Source of the DNA: Cristatella mucedo
Taxonomy: Eukaryota; Bryozoa; Phylactolaemata; Cristatellidae
DNA: 64,000 nt
Reading direction: 5' to 3'
Assembly (NCBI GenBank): GCA_009760855.2
Contig: WPIO01000001.1
Span: forward strand, 8,554,501 to 8,618,500
This document shows, piece by piece, positions 1 through 10,009 of this stretch. The position numbers and the translations under genes were made by a program. The notes below the pieces were generated by a model. That model saw only the letters and a program-made list of their open reading frames with translations. It was not told where the DNA came from and did no database searches. Each line of letters opens with the position of its first letter. Positions within the stretch are counted from its first letter, which is position 1.

Positions 1-1340
1 ATCCGAGTTCATTCTTCCTCCAGTCATGCGCTTACGTACTCTGCGCTCGGCACGCTCTTCAGCCTCCATTCGTCTCGCAACTCTTCACACTAAATTTACA
101 CTTTTAAAACTGGGCCTTCAGTTCGTGAGAGCTAAAAGTCAGGAACTCCCGTCAAATCTTTCCAATCTAAAGCATTGATTTTGCATCATTTAAGTCTCTT
201 CTAAAGATGCATCGGATCCGCTCTGCTCTCCCTCTGTCTAGGTGATTCTTTCATTAGTGCTCCGATTGCTTGACTGTGCACTATTCAAAACATATTACTA
301 ATCAGGGACCCTACCAACTAGCGACACTAAGTGTCTCCGCGTGTGCTTTTCCATGCTTGAGTTAGCTGATAGTTTGCTTGTCATCATTAAATTTTTACAA
401 CTGCTTATTTTGCAAGGAGTCTTAAAATGTCTAGATGTAGATTTTTTCCGTAAGCCACACTATGACAAACTTAGTATTGTTAAAAGACAAAAACAGTGAT
501 GAGCAATGAATTTTCTTGACTTTGGTTGGGCAGTTTTGTTTTAGATATCATGCTTTACCTTTATACTGGGCAGCATACCAGACATTGAAGTCTCAACGGT
601 TTTACCTCTATTTAATCTAAATCTATATATTACAATAAAACTATTTACATTTGTACGTGGCATTGAATAATCAATTGTGCTTGCTGACCACTATTCACAA
701 CCAGTAAGCAATTTAGAGGCTCTTAGGTAAATGTGATCCGTAGCCATTAAATCTATGCATGAAAGTAAACATTTTCATTTTGAAGAGGCACACTCCCCAC
801 ACAGCGAGTCATCTAAGCAATTTTAGCAATTCTAAACATTGCGACCGCCTGGTAGTTAGTGTAACATAATTTCCGAGCCTGCAGCCGATATCACTTATCA
901 CCAGCGATTTTACAGTAACAATAACTACTTGATCCCCAGTATCAAACTGACATTAGTAAAAAGACGGTTTCTTGATGGTCGCTTCAAAACTCTACGTCGC
1001 AAGGTTGTGGAAGTGTCCTTACGGATGAAGGAGGTCGCACGAATTATTTCACCCTAGAGATGGTTAGTCACGGCACCCCCAATGAGGGCACTTTTTTAGC
1101 AAATTATCTGCTAAGAAAACGTTACTTGCTCAATTTGGACGCTGTTAGATAACGATACCAGAGCCAGGTAAGGTAATAAGTTTGTTATTTCGCCTCTAAA
1201 CGCCTGTAGCTCACTACTTCCAGGTCTTCCTGCCAGTGAAATAACGCGCTTGCAGTCGGTGGAAACTATATAGCTGAGCTTGTCCTTTGTGAACACGGAA
1301 ACTATCGCATTACCCCGTTTCCCACCGACCGTTACTGGCA
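1..1340. other. Intergenic stretch, nothing recognised
   Basis: AT-rich DNA with stops in all frames. A 76-codon minus frame at 1111-1341 starts with a true ATG but resembles no family I know and has no clear splice sites. I see no repeat here related to those in the rest of the window. Confidence 0.5.
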
Positions 1341-1342
1341 TA

Positions 1343-1586
1343 ATAGTAACATAATAATATAATAGTCGTAATACATCTGCATAGCGCCTTCAAAGAACTT
1401 GATCTCTTTCTAGTCTTTTGACGCGTGCTGTAAGAGAAGCGTGATTAAATGGTTAGCGGTAGGAGTCAACAAACATAACATGGTTAGAGGTGACACGCAC
1501 AGGGTCAGCATGCAAAAGTGGTTTGCGGCAGCGTGGACAGCGTCACCATACGTAAGCACGCAAAGGACGAATCCCGTGGTCCCATT
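1343..1586 (-). mobile_element. L2/CR1-like LINE, 3' end
   Basis: Reading the minus strand, the segment has the 3' tail common in this window: AAGCGCC-like bases, an AGAGA/TCTCT stem, GGCGCTAT and then a TAT/ATT-rich end (low-coordinate side). Upstream come the motifs ATGCTGACCCTGTGC and TAACCATGTTATG, also found at 3760-3800, 9540-9600 and 16480-16530. It is truncated at its 5' end and has no open frame. Confidence 0.75.
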
Positions 1587-1775
1587 AAATGCTTCCCATC
1601 AGCCAGCGTATTGACTTCAAGGTTAGGTCACTCGTTCCCGTGAACTTCTCCGAGAATCTTAGTCCTCTGGCTTCTCATTGTATCACTCTAAGCCCTTCTA
1701 GCTCGGTTCGTTTAGCTGTGCCTCTAACTCGCTTTAGATCCTTTGGAAACCGCCGCGTCGGCTCCACTGATCTTA
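1587..1775 (+). mobile_element. LINE reverse-transcriptase C-terminal fragment
   Basis: The plus-strand translation contains LPISQRIDFKV, then a Ser-rich stretch and LAVPLTRFRSFGNR. This follows the order of the conserved tail after the catalytic domain of CR1/L2-type reverse transcriptases (LPV.QRI..K followed by V.R.R...G.R.F). The copy is short and decayed. The next insertion, a SINE, follows directly. Confidence 0.6.
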
Positions 1776-1777
1776 AT

Positions 1778-1953
1778 ATGAAAAATATATATATAATATA
1801 ATTCATTTGTATAGCCCCCTGAGATAAATTGATCAATATTCAGGCGCTTCACTTATGCAACGGGGCTCAAGCCCACGACCTCGGTCATCGAATATATTCA
1901 TCTTGACCTTAGTCGTTAGGGGGAGCACATATACCGCTGGGCCAAACCAGCTG
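1778..1953 (-). mobile_element. tRNA-derived SINE, family 1
   Basis: The minus strand starts AGCTGGTTTGGCCCAGCGG (A-box side of a tRNA-like head), continues to GAGGTCGTGGGCTTGAGCCC (B-box side), and ends in the GCGCCTGAATA..GGGGGCTATACAAATGAATTAT tail. The same structure recurs at 8250, 27519, 38226, 44319, 44857 and 56648. This copy has an inserted segment between the boxes and an AT-rich end. Confidence 0.85.
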
Positions 1954-3165
1954 CATCTTAACCTTGGCTGATCCGAGAATTTCTTGTCTTGCATATCCAA
2001 TCCACATGTTTTCCCACTAGTTACTACAGTCAGGAGGAATCCACGAGCTAGCTCTCAGAGCTAAAGTGAGTACACAGCGTGGAGCTTTCGCCCTCTTAAC
2101 TAAATTGCTCTAGTCTTTCGGACATCAAACAATATCTTCAAAATTCTTACCTTTGCGACTGCAGTCTGTTCACTTTCTGCTACAAGCTTTCTTTAAAAAA
2201 AATAGAAAGCAACTTGGTTACACCCGGTCTAGGCTTTATAGAACTATGATAGCAGATCATTTAAAGGTGATTCTATAGCTGCGGAGAATATTTAAAGAAC
2301 CTTACTCTAGCTGGAAGGCGAGCCTCTATCTCCGCAGACCTAGCCCCCGAGTCCATTCTCGTGGACTCGTGTCTCGCTGTCTTGTGGCTTTTCCTAAAAT
2401 GAGAAAAAATCTGAAGGAGTAAAAACAAAGGTATACTTAAAGAAGGAGCTTTTAACGGTTTTATTATCAAACTTACTTAAAGATAACTTTCTGAAATTGC
2501 AGTCAAATTAAATACCTCCTGTCAGTAGAATCAGCGAGTCTTCCTCTCCTCACGAACCTTCGGCGATTAATCTCCACTCCTCCAGCAGCTGATGCTATTG
2601 ATTAATCAATCCCTTTTAGCCTATTCATGATCTTAATCTTTGTCTTAGTTTTAGAAGACTCTCGCAACCACACTCCAACTACTGTTTCAATTATACAGTC
2701 GTCCGTCGCCGCCACTTGGCGCTTCAACTTTTCCAGCTTCACTCTATTGGGGTTTTTCAAATATATTAATTAAAAAGTTGATCGAGATAGTGAACATGAA
2801 ACAGCGCCCGCTCGGTTGTCTGAGTCAATTACTTACTCATGTATTACAATAAAAATTAAAATTACTGTACGTTTGGACTGTAGGCCTATGCATTCGAGCA
2901 CCCTCACAAATCTTTCAACGCCATGTGCGGCCGCTCGACAACTCCTTGTGTGGGGCAAAACCTGTTTCCAAAAGATCTGGTATGGTGAAACCAAGCCTAT
3001 CAGAGCGTGCTGTTCACTGATTGACTATCCTATTCTCTAAATGTATACTAAAATGCACAATGATAATAATATGATATTTGTAACGTCTAATATGTCTTAT
3101 TTTCTCTTATTTTGTCATATACGTTGGGTAATACGAGCGGAATGGTGATTAAATGGGTGTTACTT
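1954..3165. other. Intergenic stretch, nothing recognised
   Basis: No repeat family of this window, no convincing exon and no RNA gene is visible. Short open frames at 2273-2470 (minus) and 2816-3040 (plus) look like chance frames. Confidence 0.5.
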
Positions 3166-4030
3166 AATAATCATAATAATTCATCTGTATAGAGTCCTCA
3201 GAGAACTGAATTTCTTTCTAGGGACTTTACAATGCTGTATAGAAAGCATTACCAAATGCTTGGTGGTAAAATCCACAAGCAGCAGACACAGTATAAGCAG
3301 GTACATGCACATGAAGTACGAATCGCAAAGACCCACCAAAAGCTGTAACAAAAAGGTGCGTTTTAAGCTTCTTTTCAAATGTCTTGTCAGGGGACGCTGT
3401 GGCGTACGTCGGTAGTGAGTTCCAGCCTTTGGAAGCATTGTAACTAAAGGCACGGCCTCCAACGGTTTTGAGGTTCGAACGAGATATGGCCAAACAATTT
3501 GAGTCAGAATAGCGGGTTGTACGATACTTCGCCTGGTGGGGTATAGTTCTGATAGGTAGGCTGGAGCCAGAGAATGGAGGAACATAAAGTAAGTGACTGA
3601 ACCTTGCAGTGGATACGCTGCTTGATTGGGAGCTAGTGCACGTCGGCGAGAAGTTGTGCTATGTGGCTATAGCGACGCTCACGTCAGATGAGCCTAGCTG
3701 CAAAGTTTTGCACCGATGCGTACTGACACTGTGCATGCTGCCACTAACCAGACTCGCATGCTGACCCTGTGCATGTCACCCCTAACCATGTTATTCTTCT
3801 TGTTTATTGAGCATGCTACTACTAACCATTCGATCGTGTTTCATTTGCAGCCAATGTAAAGCGCTTAGAAAAAGATTGAGTTTTCTGAGGGGTTTTTATA
3901 AAGTGCATTATTATTATTATTATTATTAACAGTAAGCATGATTTCACACGCAGGGAGACCAGCAAGCAATGGGCTGCAGAAGTCGAGACAGGATGTCACA
4001 AATGCAGCCAATTTAGAATTTAGTAATCCT
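3166..4030 (-). mobile_element. L2/CR1-like LINE, RT C-terminus and 3' tail, interrupted
   Basis: On the minus strand the segment encodes decayed pieces of a reverse-transcriptase C-terminus. These include a YNASKGWNSLPTYATASPD-like stretch (equivalent to the usual A..WNSLP) and a KTHLF-like motif. The 3' tail ends at 3166-3185. The coding part resumes at 3929-4020 with the DFC.SLLA-like region. The two parts are separated by a plus-strand LINE tail at 3717-3928, so the element has been split by a later insertion. Confidence 0.8.
3717..3928 (+). mobile_element. LINE 3' end nested inside an older LINE
   Basis: Plus-strand sequence beginning near the LINE 3'UTR motifs (GCATGCTGACCCTGTGCATG, then TAACCATGTTATTCTT) and ending in AAAGCGCTTAGAAAAAGATTGAG, then about seven ATT repeats. 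It sits within a reverse-oriented copy of the same family whose coding sequence is continuous across the insertion when this piece is removed. It is therefore the younger insertion. Confidence 0.75.
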
Positions 4031-4034
4031 GTCT

Positions 4035-4283
4035 AAGCAAGCCCAAATTTTGCTAATGTTATGAAGTTGAAAATAGCATTTCATGCCCACGGGCTCAAAT
4101 AATGTTAAAACCTATATTTAGAGGCTCGTAAACAGGTTTCTATGCTCTAAAAATAACAATAGCATATACTGACTACGACGGTATTTGATTTTTAAAGAAA
4201 GAATCCTACTTCGCGGAAATTCATTTATCATGGTAGAGTCTGGAACTGATTAACTGCGATAAACGAGGGACAACTGTATACGT
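4035..4283 (-). mobile_element. Tigger/pogo-like DNA transposon end
   Basis: Read on the minus strand, the segment starts at a TA with TACAGTTGTCCCTCGTTTAT and continues through GGTTCCAGA-like, ATAAATGAATTTCCGCGAAG and TAGAGCATAGAAACCTGTTT. The first block is the usual terminal inverted repeat style of Tigger/pogo elements (CAGTTGTCCCTC, TA target). The internal blocks match what I remember of related elements in fish and coelacanth. The other end is missing and no transposase frame is visible. The family call rests on memory of the consensus. Confidence 0.55.
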
Positions 4284-5580
4284 GTTATTAATATCGATTT
4301 TTGAAGCTCTCATATACTTTGAAATTATCTCTCTTCTACAGTTTAGACTTTTGAAACTCCTGTTTGATTGCGAGACGAACCGATTGAAAGAATTACATTG
4401 GATTTTATCAGTTTGGTTACTCTATGAAGTCGCATGACAGTGACTGTGACCAGCTCCTCACTGATGTCGCACAATGGCTCCCACATATGACTGCTTTGGC
4501 TAGGACAGGGAAAAAGCATCCGTATTTGGGCTTCCGCTTCTCAGAATCAAGGTTTTTCAGTTGAAAATACCTTCTCATAGAATTTTCTTAATTTTACTCG
4601 CATCCTACAGTAACGCTGAAAATCTGCTGCTTTCAAGCCGCATTTTTTTTCGATTGATCTTTTCTTCCCGCAAAGACGCATTGATTGTTCTGATGAGATT
4701 CTGACATTCATTTAAAAACTCATGCTCTGCCGTGGTGAGGCAGTAATTGAGGAATGTCTTGCCTGCCTTATCTAGCCAACGTTCGCAAACTCCGATTATT
4801 TTGCAGCCATGCTTCTTCTGGTTCGAGTGCTCATGATCCATTGTGAAGGATGAGAATTACATGCAATCGTCCTAGGGTTCGTCGCAAGGTCGGTCGGTAG
4901 GAGTCTGACTGGCTGACTGGCTGACTCGGCGGTTTTCTAGATTTTCTTCCTCGTATATCAGGCGGGCGGGCACAGCCAGTAGCCAATTGTGCATCTACGC
5001 ACTGCACAATTGAGTGTCGACAAAATGGACAGAATAAATCGGTCATTCCTTGCTAATGTGCATCCAAGCGCTTGCCACGTTTGGCGCGTGGTTTTTAGTT
5101 TTGGTTTTAGCATCGCTACACACCTCGCTGATTGCCAGCACGCTTTGCATCGTGCCGGCCGTTGTGTCCAAGTTCCAAGCTCGAGAGATAAGCAGCAATG
5201 ACCTTCGACGAACTGTCTTCGCGAGAAACTGTGTGCTTAAATCTATTCACGCAGATCTTGCGACTTCCCGGGAAGTAAGTGATCAATCACATCGCGACGA
5301 CGAGGGACATGAAAAAAGGCACGAGCAGCTCTAGCCTTCTTGCTCAACTTTAGATCGGCAGGAAGACATTTCGAGGCCTGCGCTGAGAGATTGTAATATC
5401 GCAACGTAACGGATTGCGGCACGCGTCGCAAATTAAATCGTAATGCTTTGTCTCGCGACAAGCTTAGTCATCGACATGCAAATTTTAACGGGACTCAGCA
5501 AACGGCGGAACTTGCAAGAGCGAATCGAGACCTTTGGCCAATCCCGGCAACAATTTAGTATCTGTCAGAACAAAAGTGCT
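4284..5580. other. Intergenic stretch, nothing recognised
   Basis: Moderate GC. A 78-codon minus frame at 4605-4841 starts with a true ATG and is Lys/Glu-rich, but it matches nothing I know and could belong to the adjoining transposon or be chance. GGCTGACT is tandemly repeated near 4908-4925. Confidence 0.45.
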
Positions 5581-5934
5581 TGAAGACTGATGTCGAACGC
5601 GTCGGTCGCCGATTCGTTTTGTCGCGGGCGAACCTTCTCCGACCACTCCAGCGGCGTGCGCACTCGCTCGCTCCCACGTCCCTCTGCGCCGCCGTCGGCT
5701 CGGGCCGGTGGGCGTCTGTCGAATGCGTCTCGCGCACGCGGCAGCCGTTCCGATGTATGGATTGGCGAGGCGCGCGGCCGACAAGATGGCGCATCGATCT
5801 GTCACCCCAATCTATCTGTCACCCCAAAAAACCCGAGTAGGTTGGGCTCGTCGTTGCTGAGGCGCGGCCGAGCTACGGCGGTGGCGGCGGCCGCACGTGG
5901 CGGCGACGGCGACGATCGCGGTCGCGGGCCTCGC

Positions 5935-5988
5935 GTGGAGCTCCACTAGTCGTCGTCTAGTCGTCGTCCACTAGTCGTGGAGCTCCAC
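5935..5988. repeat. Pair of 12-bp perfect palindromes with ACTAG repeats
   Basis: GTGGAGCTCCAC occurs at 5935-5946 and again at 5977-5988. Each copy is followed by ACTAGT, and the space between them carries repeated CGTCGTC and CTAGTCGTC. The second palindrome ends at the stop codon of the minus-strand frame. The whole block can pair with itself. Confidence 0.8.
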
Positions 5989-7697
5989 TAGTTCGTCAGC
6001 TCCGCGCAGCGCTCCGCCAGGCAGATCAGGTCGGACGCCATGACCTCGGTCACGCGCTGCACGTCCTGCAGCAGAGCGCAGCTGAGGCAGAGCGCTCGCT
6101 CGAGGGCGCGATTTCTCTCCACCTGTGCGTCCAGAGCAGCCCGGCACTCGCGCAGCTGCACCTCCGCCTCCTTCTCCTCGTCATCCTCCTCCAGCGGCGC
6201 CGCCGCCACCACTACGCTGTCGTCGGCTCGTGCGACGGGGCCGCGTCCTTCTTCCGCCGATGCCGGCACGCAGCGCCGCCCGGCATCACAACGAGCCGCC
6301 GAGTCGTCGAACGCGGCGGCGCACCCTGCCGCCAGATCGATGGTCGGCGGCCTCCGGCGGCGGCCGTCTCCGCTTTGCGAAGCCGGAGCGAGCTCGGCGG
6401 CCCAGCGGCCTGAAGCTCCGGGCTCCGTACGCTCGAACGGCTCCTCCGAGAAGACGGCTTGCCGCGGCCTCTCGTCGCCACTCGGCCTCGCCCCCTGACC
6501 TCGTCCGAGTGGCCGCGCGGCGGCTGCGGCAGGCGCTCGGACTGCGCACGTCGCGACAGCTGGCTGCCGGACGTGGGCGCCGGCGCCGTGCTCCTGCGCC
6601 CGCCGCTCCGCCTGTCCGCTCTGTCGGCACGGCTGTCCTCCGGCCTGTAGCTGCCGCAGCGGCGGCGGCGGCGGCGGCGGCAGGTCGCCCAGAGTCGACG
6701 GCTGCTCCGCCGACTCGCCCGGCGGCCAGGCGGGGCCGGCGCGAGCGCAGCCGCCTCCTAACTCGGCCGCCGCCAGACGCCGCCGCGAGGCGGCCCGGAA
6801 CGTCTCGTCGCGGCCCGGCGTGCTGGCGGCGGCGGCGCCGCCGCCGCCGCCGCCGGGCAAAGGCGGCGGCGAGCAGCCGGCGGGACCAAGCTGGTGCGGC
6901 GGCGTGCGGGCGGAAGGCGGAACTGCCGGCGGCGGCGGCGTCGTCGTCGGCCGTGGCGCCGCTCGTCGAACGCGCCAGCTTCCGCCTTCGGCCGTTTGGT
7001 TCGGGCCAAGAGCGAAGCCGCCTGCAGTCGGTCCCTCGGCGAATGACGGGCTGGCGCTCGGCTGCCACGCGGAGGCGCGTAGCTCCGACGACGACGACGG
7101 TTCCGCGTCGGCCGCTGGAGACGCCGGAAGCGATCTGTCCGCTTCTCGCCGAGCCCGGAAAGCGAGCAGTCTGCTGCCGCTGAATATCGAAGTGCTCGAG
7201 GGCGAGGTGGTGGATCGCGGCGACCGGCCGTCATCAGTCCGCGCCGTTAAACTTAGTGGAACCATCGACGCCACCGTCGACGCGGCGGCCGCCGCCGCCT
7301 CGGAGGAGGGGCCGCAGAGCGCACTGAAGAAGGTCGCATCCGGGCTGCCCGAGCTGCAGCCGCCGCCGCCACCGCCGCGCTGCAGCGAGTCCAACACTTT
7401 CGTCATGCGTCGCATGTTCCGCTGGTGGCATTCGATCAGTTTCTCCACGTCGTCGCTGACCAGGCGAATGCTTTTGTACTTGCAGAACGCCGCCCGTAGC
7501 GCGTCCGGAAGCAGCCCTCGCGAGCTGTCGGCGCGCCCGCTGAGGCGCCGCAGGAACCACAGCTCGGCGGCTTTATAGCGGATCTCGCGCTCGGCTGCTG
7601 CGGCGCTCGACGCGCGATCGAATGCTCGACGCCAGTCGTTCCTCGCGGTCACGAACAGCTCATCAGTCGAAGGCGCTTCCTTATATCTCGGCCACAT
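5988..7697 (-). CDS. Unclassified low-complexity protein, possible single-exon gene
   Basis: A 569-codon open frame from the first true ATG (7695-7697); a TAG lies in frame 14 codons upstream of the first codon of the longer open stretch. The N-terminal ~105 residues have ordinary composition and look helical (EREIRYKAAELWFLRRL, then LPDALRAAFCKYKSIRL and VEKLIECHQRNMRRM). The middle ~380 residues are Gly/Ala/Pro/Ser-rich with runs of Gly and Pro. The last ~60 residues are acidic then coiled-coil-like (EEDDEEKEAE, LDAQVERNRALERAL). I do not recognise a family. For: balanced, non-repetitive ends on one frame and position in a CpG island. Against: stop codons are rare in such GC-rich DNA, so openness alone proves little, and no poly(A) signal is evident just downstream. 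It may be only one exon. Confidence 0.45.
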   Translation of the reverse strand: MWPRYKEAPSTDELFVTARNDWRRAFDRASSAAAAEREIRYKAAELWFLRRLSGRADSSRGLLPDALRAAFCKYKSIRLVSDDVEKLIECHQRNMRRMTKVLDSLQRGGGGGGCSSGSPDATFFSALCGPSSEAAAAAASTVASMVPLSLTARTDDGRSPRSTTSPSSTSIFSGSRLLAFRARREADRSLPASPAADAEPSSSSELRASAWQPSASPSFAEGPTAGGFALGPNQTAEGGSWRVRRAAPRPTTTPPPPAVPPSARTPPHQLGPAGCSPPPLPGGGGGGAAAASTPGRDETFRAASRRRLAAAELGGGCARAGPAWPPGESAEQPSTLGDLPPPPPPPLRQLQAGGQPCRQSGQAERRAQEHGAGAHVRQPAVATCAVRAPAAAAARPLGRGQGARPSGDERPRQAVFSEEPFERTEPGASGRWAAELAPASQSGDGRRRRPPTIDLAAGCAAAFDDSAARCDAGRRCVPASAEEGRGPVARADDSVVVAAAPLEEDDEEKEAEVQLRECRAALDAQVERNRALERALCLSCALLQDVQRVTEVMASDLICLAERCAELTN

Positions 7698-7926
7698 TCG
7701 GCTGATGAGGCGAAGGACGACTCTGGGATACCTTCCCAAGCGTCCCTAGGCGTCCGGGCCTAACGACCAACAATTGATTTCAAGCTTAATGCGCTGCCGA
7801 CGCTTCGGGAAAGCAGCTTCGTGTCAATTACTGCCGCCGCTCGCAGGATTCAGCTCCAGCGCTAGCTTTGCTTGAATCTGAGCGCGTTGCTTTGAATAGT
7901 TCGACGAGAGCAAATTTCGATCGTCT

Positions 7927-7966
7927 CCCCCGCCCCCGCCCCGCGCCCCCGCCCCGCGCCCCGAGG
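7927..7966. promoter_or_regulatory. Tandem GC boxes upstream of the minus-strand frame
   Basis: Repeated CCCCGCCCC and CCCCGCGCCCC units, about four in 40 bp, lie 230-270 bp upstream of the ATG at 7697. GC boxes of this type bind Sp/KLF factors in animals. Function here is inferred from position only. Confidence 0.4.
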
Positions 7967-8249
7967 CCGGAGCTCCAGGCGCATGCTTAACTCCTCCTTC
8001 TGTACCGCACACGCGGATTATTGTAGGAGTCATTCTTGGCAGTCTGCTGCTGAAGTATATAGCTTAGCTAGGTGTGTGTCCTTAGCAGCATGGCCACTAC
8101 CCGTCAAGAGAAGTGTTCGGGTAGATTAGACGGACACCCGTTCGCTGGCCTGGCGAAGATGCCACGCCCACAAACGGTTTGAATCGGCGGCATCGGGGTC
8201 TTTTAATATGAAATGTAAACTGCATGGATCTGCAGCAGAACTACTATTA

Positions 8250-8393
8250 TATAAATATATAATTCATTTATATAGCGCCCCAAGAGAACTTAATCTCTAT
8301 TCAGGCGCTTCACATATGCCTCGGGGCTCGAGCCAACGACCTCAGTCAAACCTTAGTAGGAGCGAGCACCCTAACCGTTAGACCAAACCAGCT
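8250..8393 (-). mobile_element. tRNA-derived SINE, family 1
   Basis: The minus strand runs AGCTGGTTTGGTCTAACGG, then CTGAGGTCGTTGGCTCGAGC and the LINE-like tail GCGCCTGAATAGAGATTAAG, TTCTCTTGGGGCGCTATATA, AATGAATTATAT. It is close to full length and close to the copy at 27519-27662. Confidence 0.9.
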
Positions 8394-8560
8394 CGGTGGT
8401 CGGTTGTCGGCAGTTCGACAGCGAACGCATACGATCATCTGCGCACAGGAAGCCGACGGGGGCGTCGGGATGCATAGAGAGAGCCGAGGCGCTCGCAGTG
8501 GCAGTCAGCTGATCAGACCGCTTCGTTTGCGTAGCGGCAGAGGAGCTACAAAAAAAATCC

Positions 8561-8728
8561 TAGCTGATTAAACAGCCTCTTTTTGTATAGCGACAGAAGA
8601 GCCTTGAAGGCTATCACCACCGCTTGCAGTGGCGATACAGAATCTCCCACCGCAGGAATCGAACCCACGACCTCGGGACCGAGGTCGTGAAACCAACCGC
8701 CTTACCTAGTGTGCCATCACGGCTCACC
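8561..8728 (-). mobile_element. tRNA-derived SINE, family 2
   Basis: On the minus strand the head contains GGTCGTGGGTTCGATTCCTG, a good B box. The body has CAAGCGGTGGTGATAGCC and the tail is AAGGCTCTTCTGTCGCTATA, CAAAAAGAGGCTGTTTAA. This tail differs from family 1. Related pieces occur at 19775, 33231, 44718, 48251, 50112, 52505 and 63446. Confidence 0.85.
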
Positions 8729-8835
8729 AAGCTAAACCTATTCGTCCTAAACCAGCGCCTCGAACGGCCCGTCATCAGAGTGGCCATGTTTTTGCGCTCG
8801 CTGTGATTGCCGCCACGGCGCTTGCTAAGCTCGAA

Positions 8836-9412
8836 TAATAATAATAATAATATATTTGTATAGCAACCTCGGAGAATTTAATCTCCTTCTAGGCACTTAA
8901 AACACGCTGCATAGGAAGCGTGGTCAAATGGTTAGTGGTCGCAAGCTCAATGTCAACAAGCATAACTTTGTTAGAGGCGAGACACACACAGGATTAGCAT
9001 GAAAGTATGGTTAATGGCAGCATGCACACTTTCAGCACGCAAAAGCACACAATGAAGAAAACACATAGACACACTAAATGCTGTAATAATTATATGCGTT
9101 TTTAACTCCTTTTATATGTCGTCAAGTCGGGAAATGTAGTGACGCCAGTCGGAAGTGGCTTTGGCTTTGGGAGCGTACGAAATAAAGTTACGGTCTCCAA
9201 AGGATTTGAGGTACGTACGAGGTGTAGCTAAACTATTGGATTTAAAAAAGAGAGTGGTACGATGCTTACCTGATCGGTGAGTAGATCTGATAGGTAGGTT
9301 GGAGTCAAAGAATGAATGGACCTAAAAGTGAGTGAAGAATTCTTGAAGCCGATGAGTTGCCTGTCGGCGAGAAGTGGTGTGATGTTGCAACTGCGACGCT
9401 CACGACAGATGT
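8836..9412 (-). mobile_element. L2/CR1-like LINE, RT C-terminus and 3' tail
   Basis: Minus-strand LINE copy with an ATT-repeat tail at 8836-8852, the AGAGA/TCTCT-type stem at 8870-8895, and a decayed RT C-terminal region up to GTCGTGAGCGTCGCAGTTGC near 9400, equivalent to the CRERR.CHI region of the coding sequence. It is interrupted at 9413 by another LINE tail and seems to resume near 9700. Confidence 0.8.
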
Positions 9413-9640
9413 AATGATAATAGATAATAATAATAGCACACTGTACAGCACCCTCGGAGAACTTAATCTCTTTCTAGGCACTTTAAATTTGCTGCAAAGG
9501 AAGCATGATTGAATGGTTAGTAATAGTATACTCAGTAAATAACAAGAATAACATGGCTAGAGGCGACATGCACAGGGTCAGCATCCAAAAACGGTTAGTA
9601 GCAGCATGCACAGCGTCAGCACGCGTGTAATCTTTAATTT
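9413..9640 (-). mobile_element. Second LINE 3' end inserted next to the first
   Basis: Another minus-strand tail (ATT repeats at 9421-9440, then the stem-loop and the ACATGGCTAGAGGCGACATG and CAGGGTCAGCAT motifs). It lies between the 5' and 3' parts of the older copy and is probably a nested insertion. Confidence 0.7.
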
Positions 9641-9689
9641 AACGTAATGTATCTCCGTTTGTAACCACAAAGCCACAAAGAACACGTGG

Positions 9690-9830
9690 GTGTTACGCAG
9701 GAGATTCGATCATGCAGACCAGCTTGGCTGCAGAGTTTTACACTAACTGTAAGCACTTTGTTGCACAGGCCGGTCGACCAGCAAGCAGTGAGTTCTAGAA
9801 GTATAGTAGGGATGTCACAAAGGGTACGGA
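9690..9830 (-). mobile_element. Remainder of the interrupted LINE
   Basis: The minus strand has TTCTAGAACTCACTGCTTGC followed by GGTCGACCGG and, further on, AACTCTGCAGCCAAGCTGGT. This is the same order as the plus-strand copy at 15970-16060, around the DFCDSLLAGL and QNSAARLV motifs. Confidence 0.6.
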
Positions 9831-9910
9831 AATTCCCCCTGGACTTCTCCCGGACATTTCCCCCTGGGCTAGGACATTCCCCCAGGGGTAGGGCATTTCC
9901 TCCCCTCCCG
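9827..9910. repeat. Cluster of GGACATTTCCCCC units
   Basis: Imperfect direct repeats at 9827-9842, 9850-9868, 9870-9886 and 9892-9905 with the core GGAMATTYCCCCC, each followed by TGG or AGG. On the other strand each core reads GGGGGAATKTCC, which resembles a kappaB-type site. Confidence 0.6.
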
Positions 9911-10009
9911 TATGGAAATGTCATGATATAAACTGTCTCGCTTACATATCTTGTAAACAATATAATATAGTATATAATACATAGCACATTCCTACATTAT
10001 AGTCATTAG

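Larger units (their letters stand above)
5590..8030. promoter_or_regulatory. CpG-rich island
   Basis: A sharp rise in GC with very frequent CG dinucleotides, GCC/GGC runs and a NotI-like GCGGCCGC, against AT-rich flanks. Similar islands lie at 10.01-10.33 kb and 45.4-47.3 kb. The latter contains exon 1 of the Eph gene, so this one may also mark a gene start. Because stops are rare in such sequence, many overlapping long frames occur on both strands and most are meaningless. Confidence 0.7.

Noticed and set aside
6040-7578. Long overlapping frames on both strands within the first CpG island (for example 6125-7183 and 6820-7578 plus, 6286-7068 minus)
   Set aside because: Arg/Ala/Pro-rich translations typical of antisense or shifted reading of GC-rich DNA. 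Only one frame has non-repetitive ends, and it was kept.
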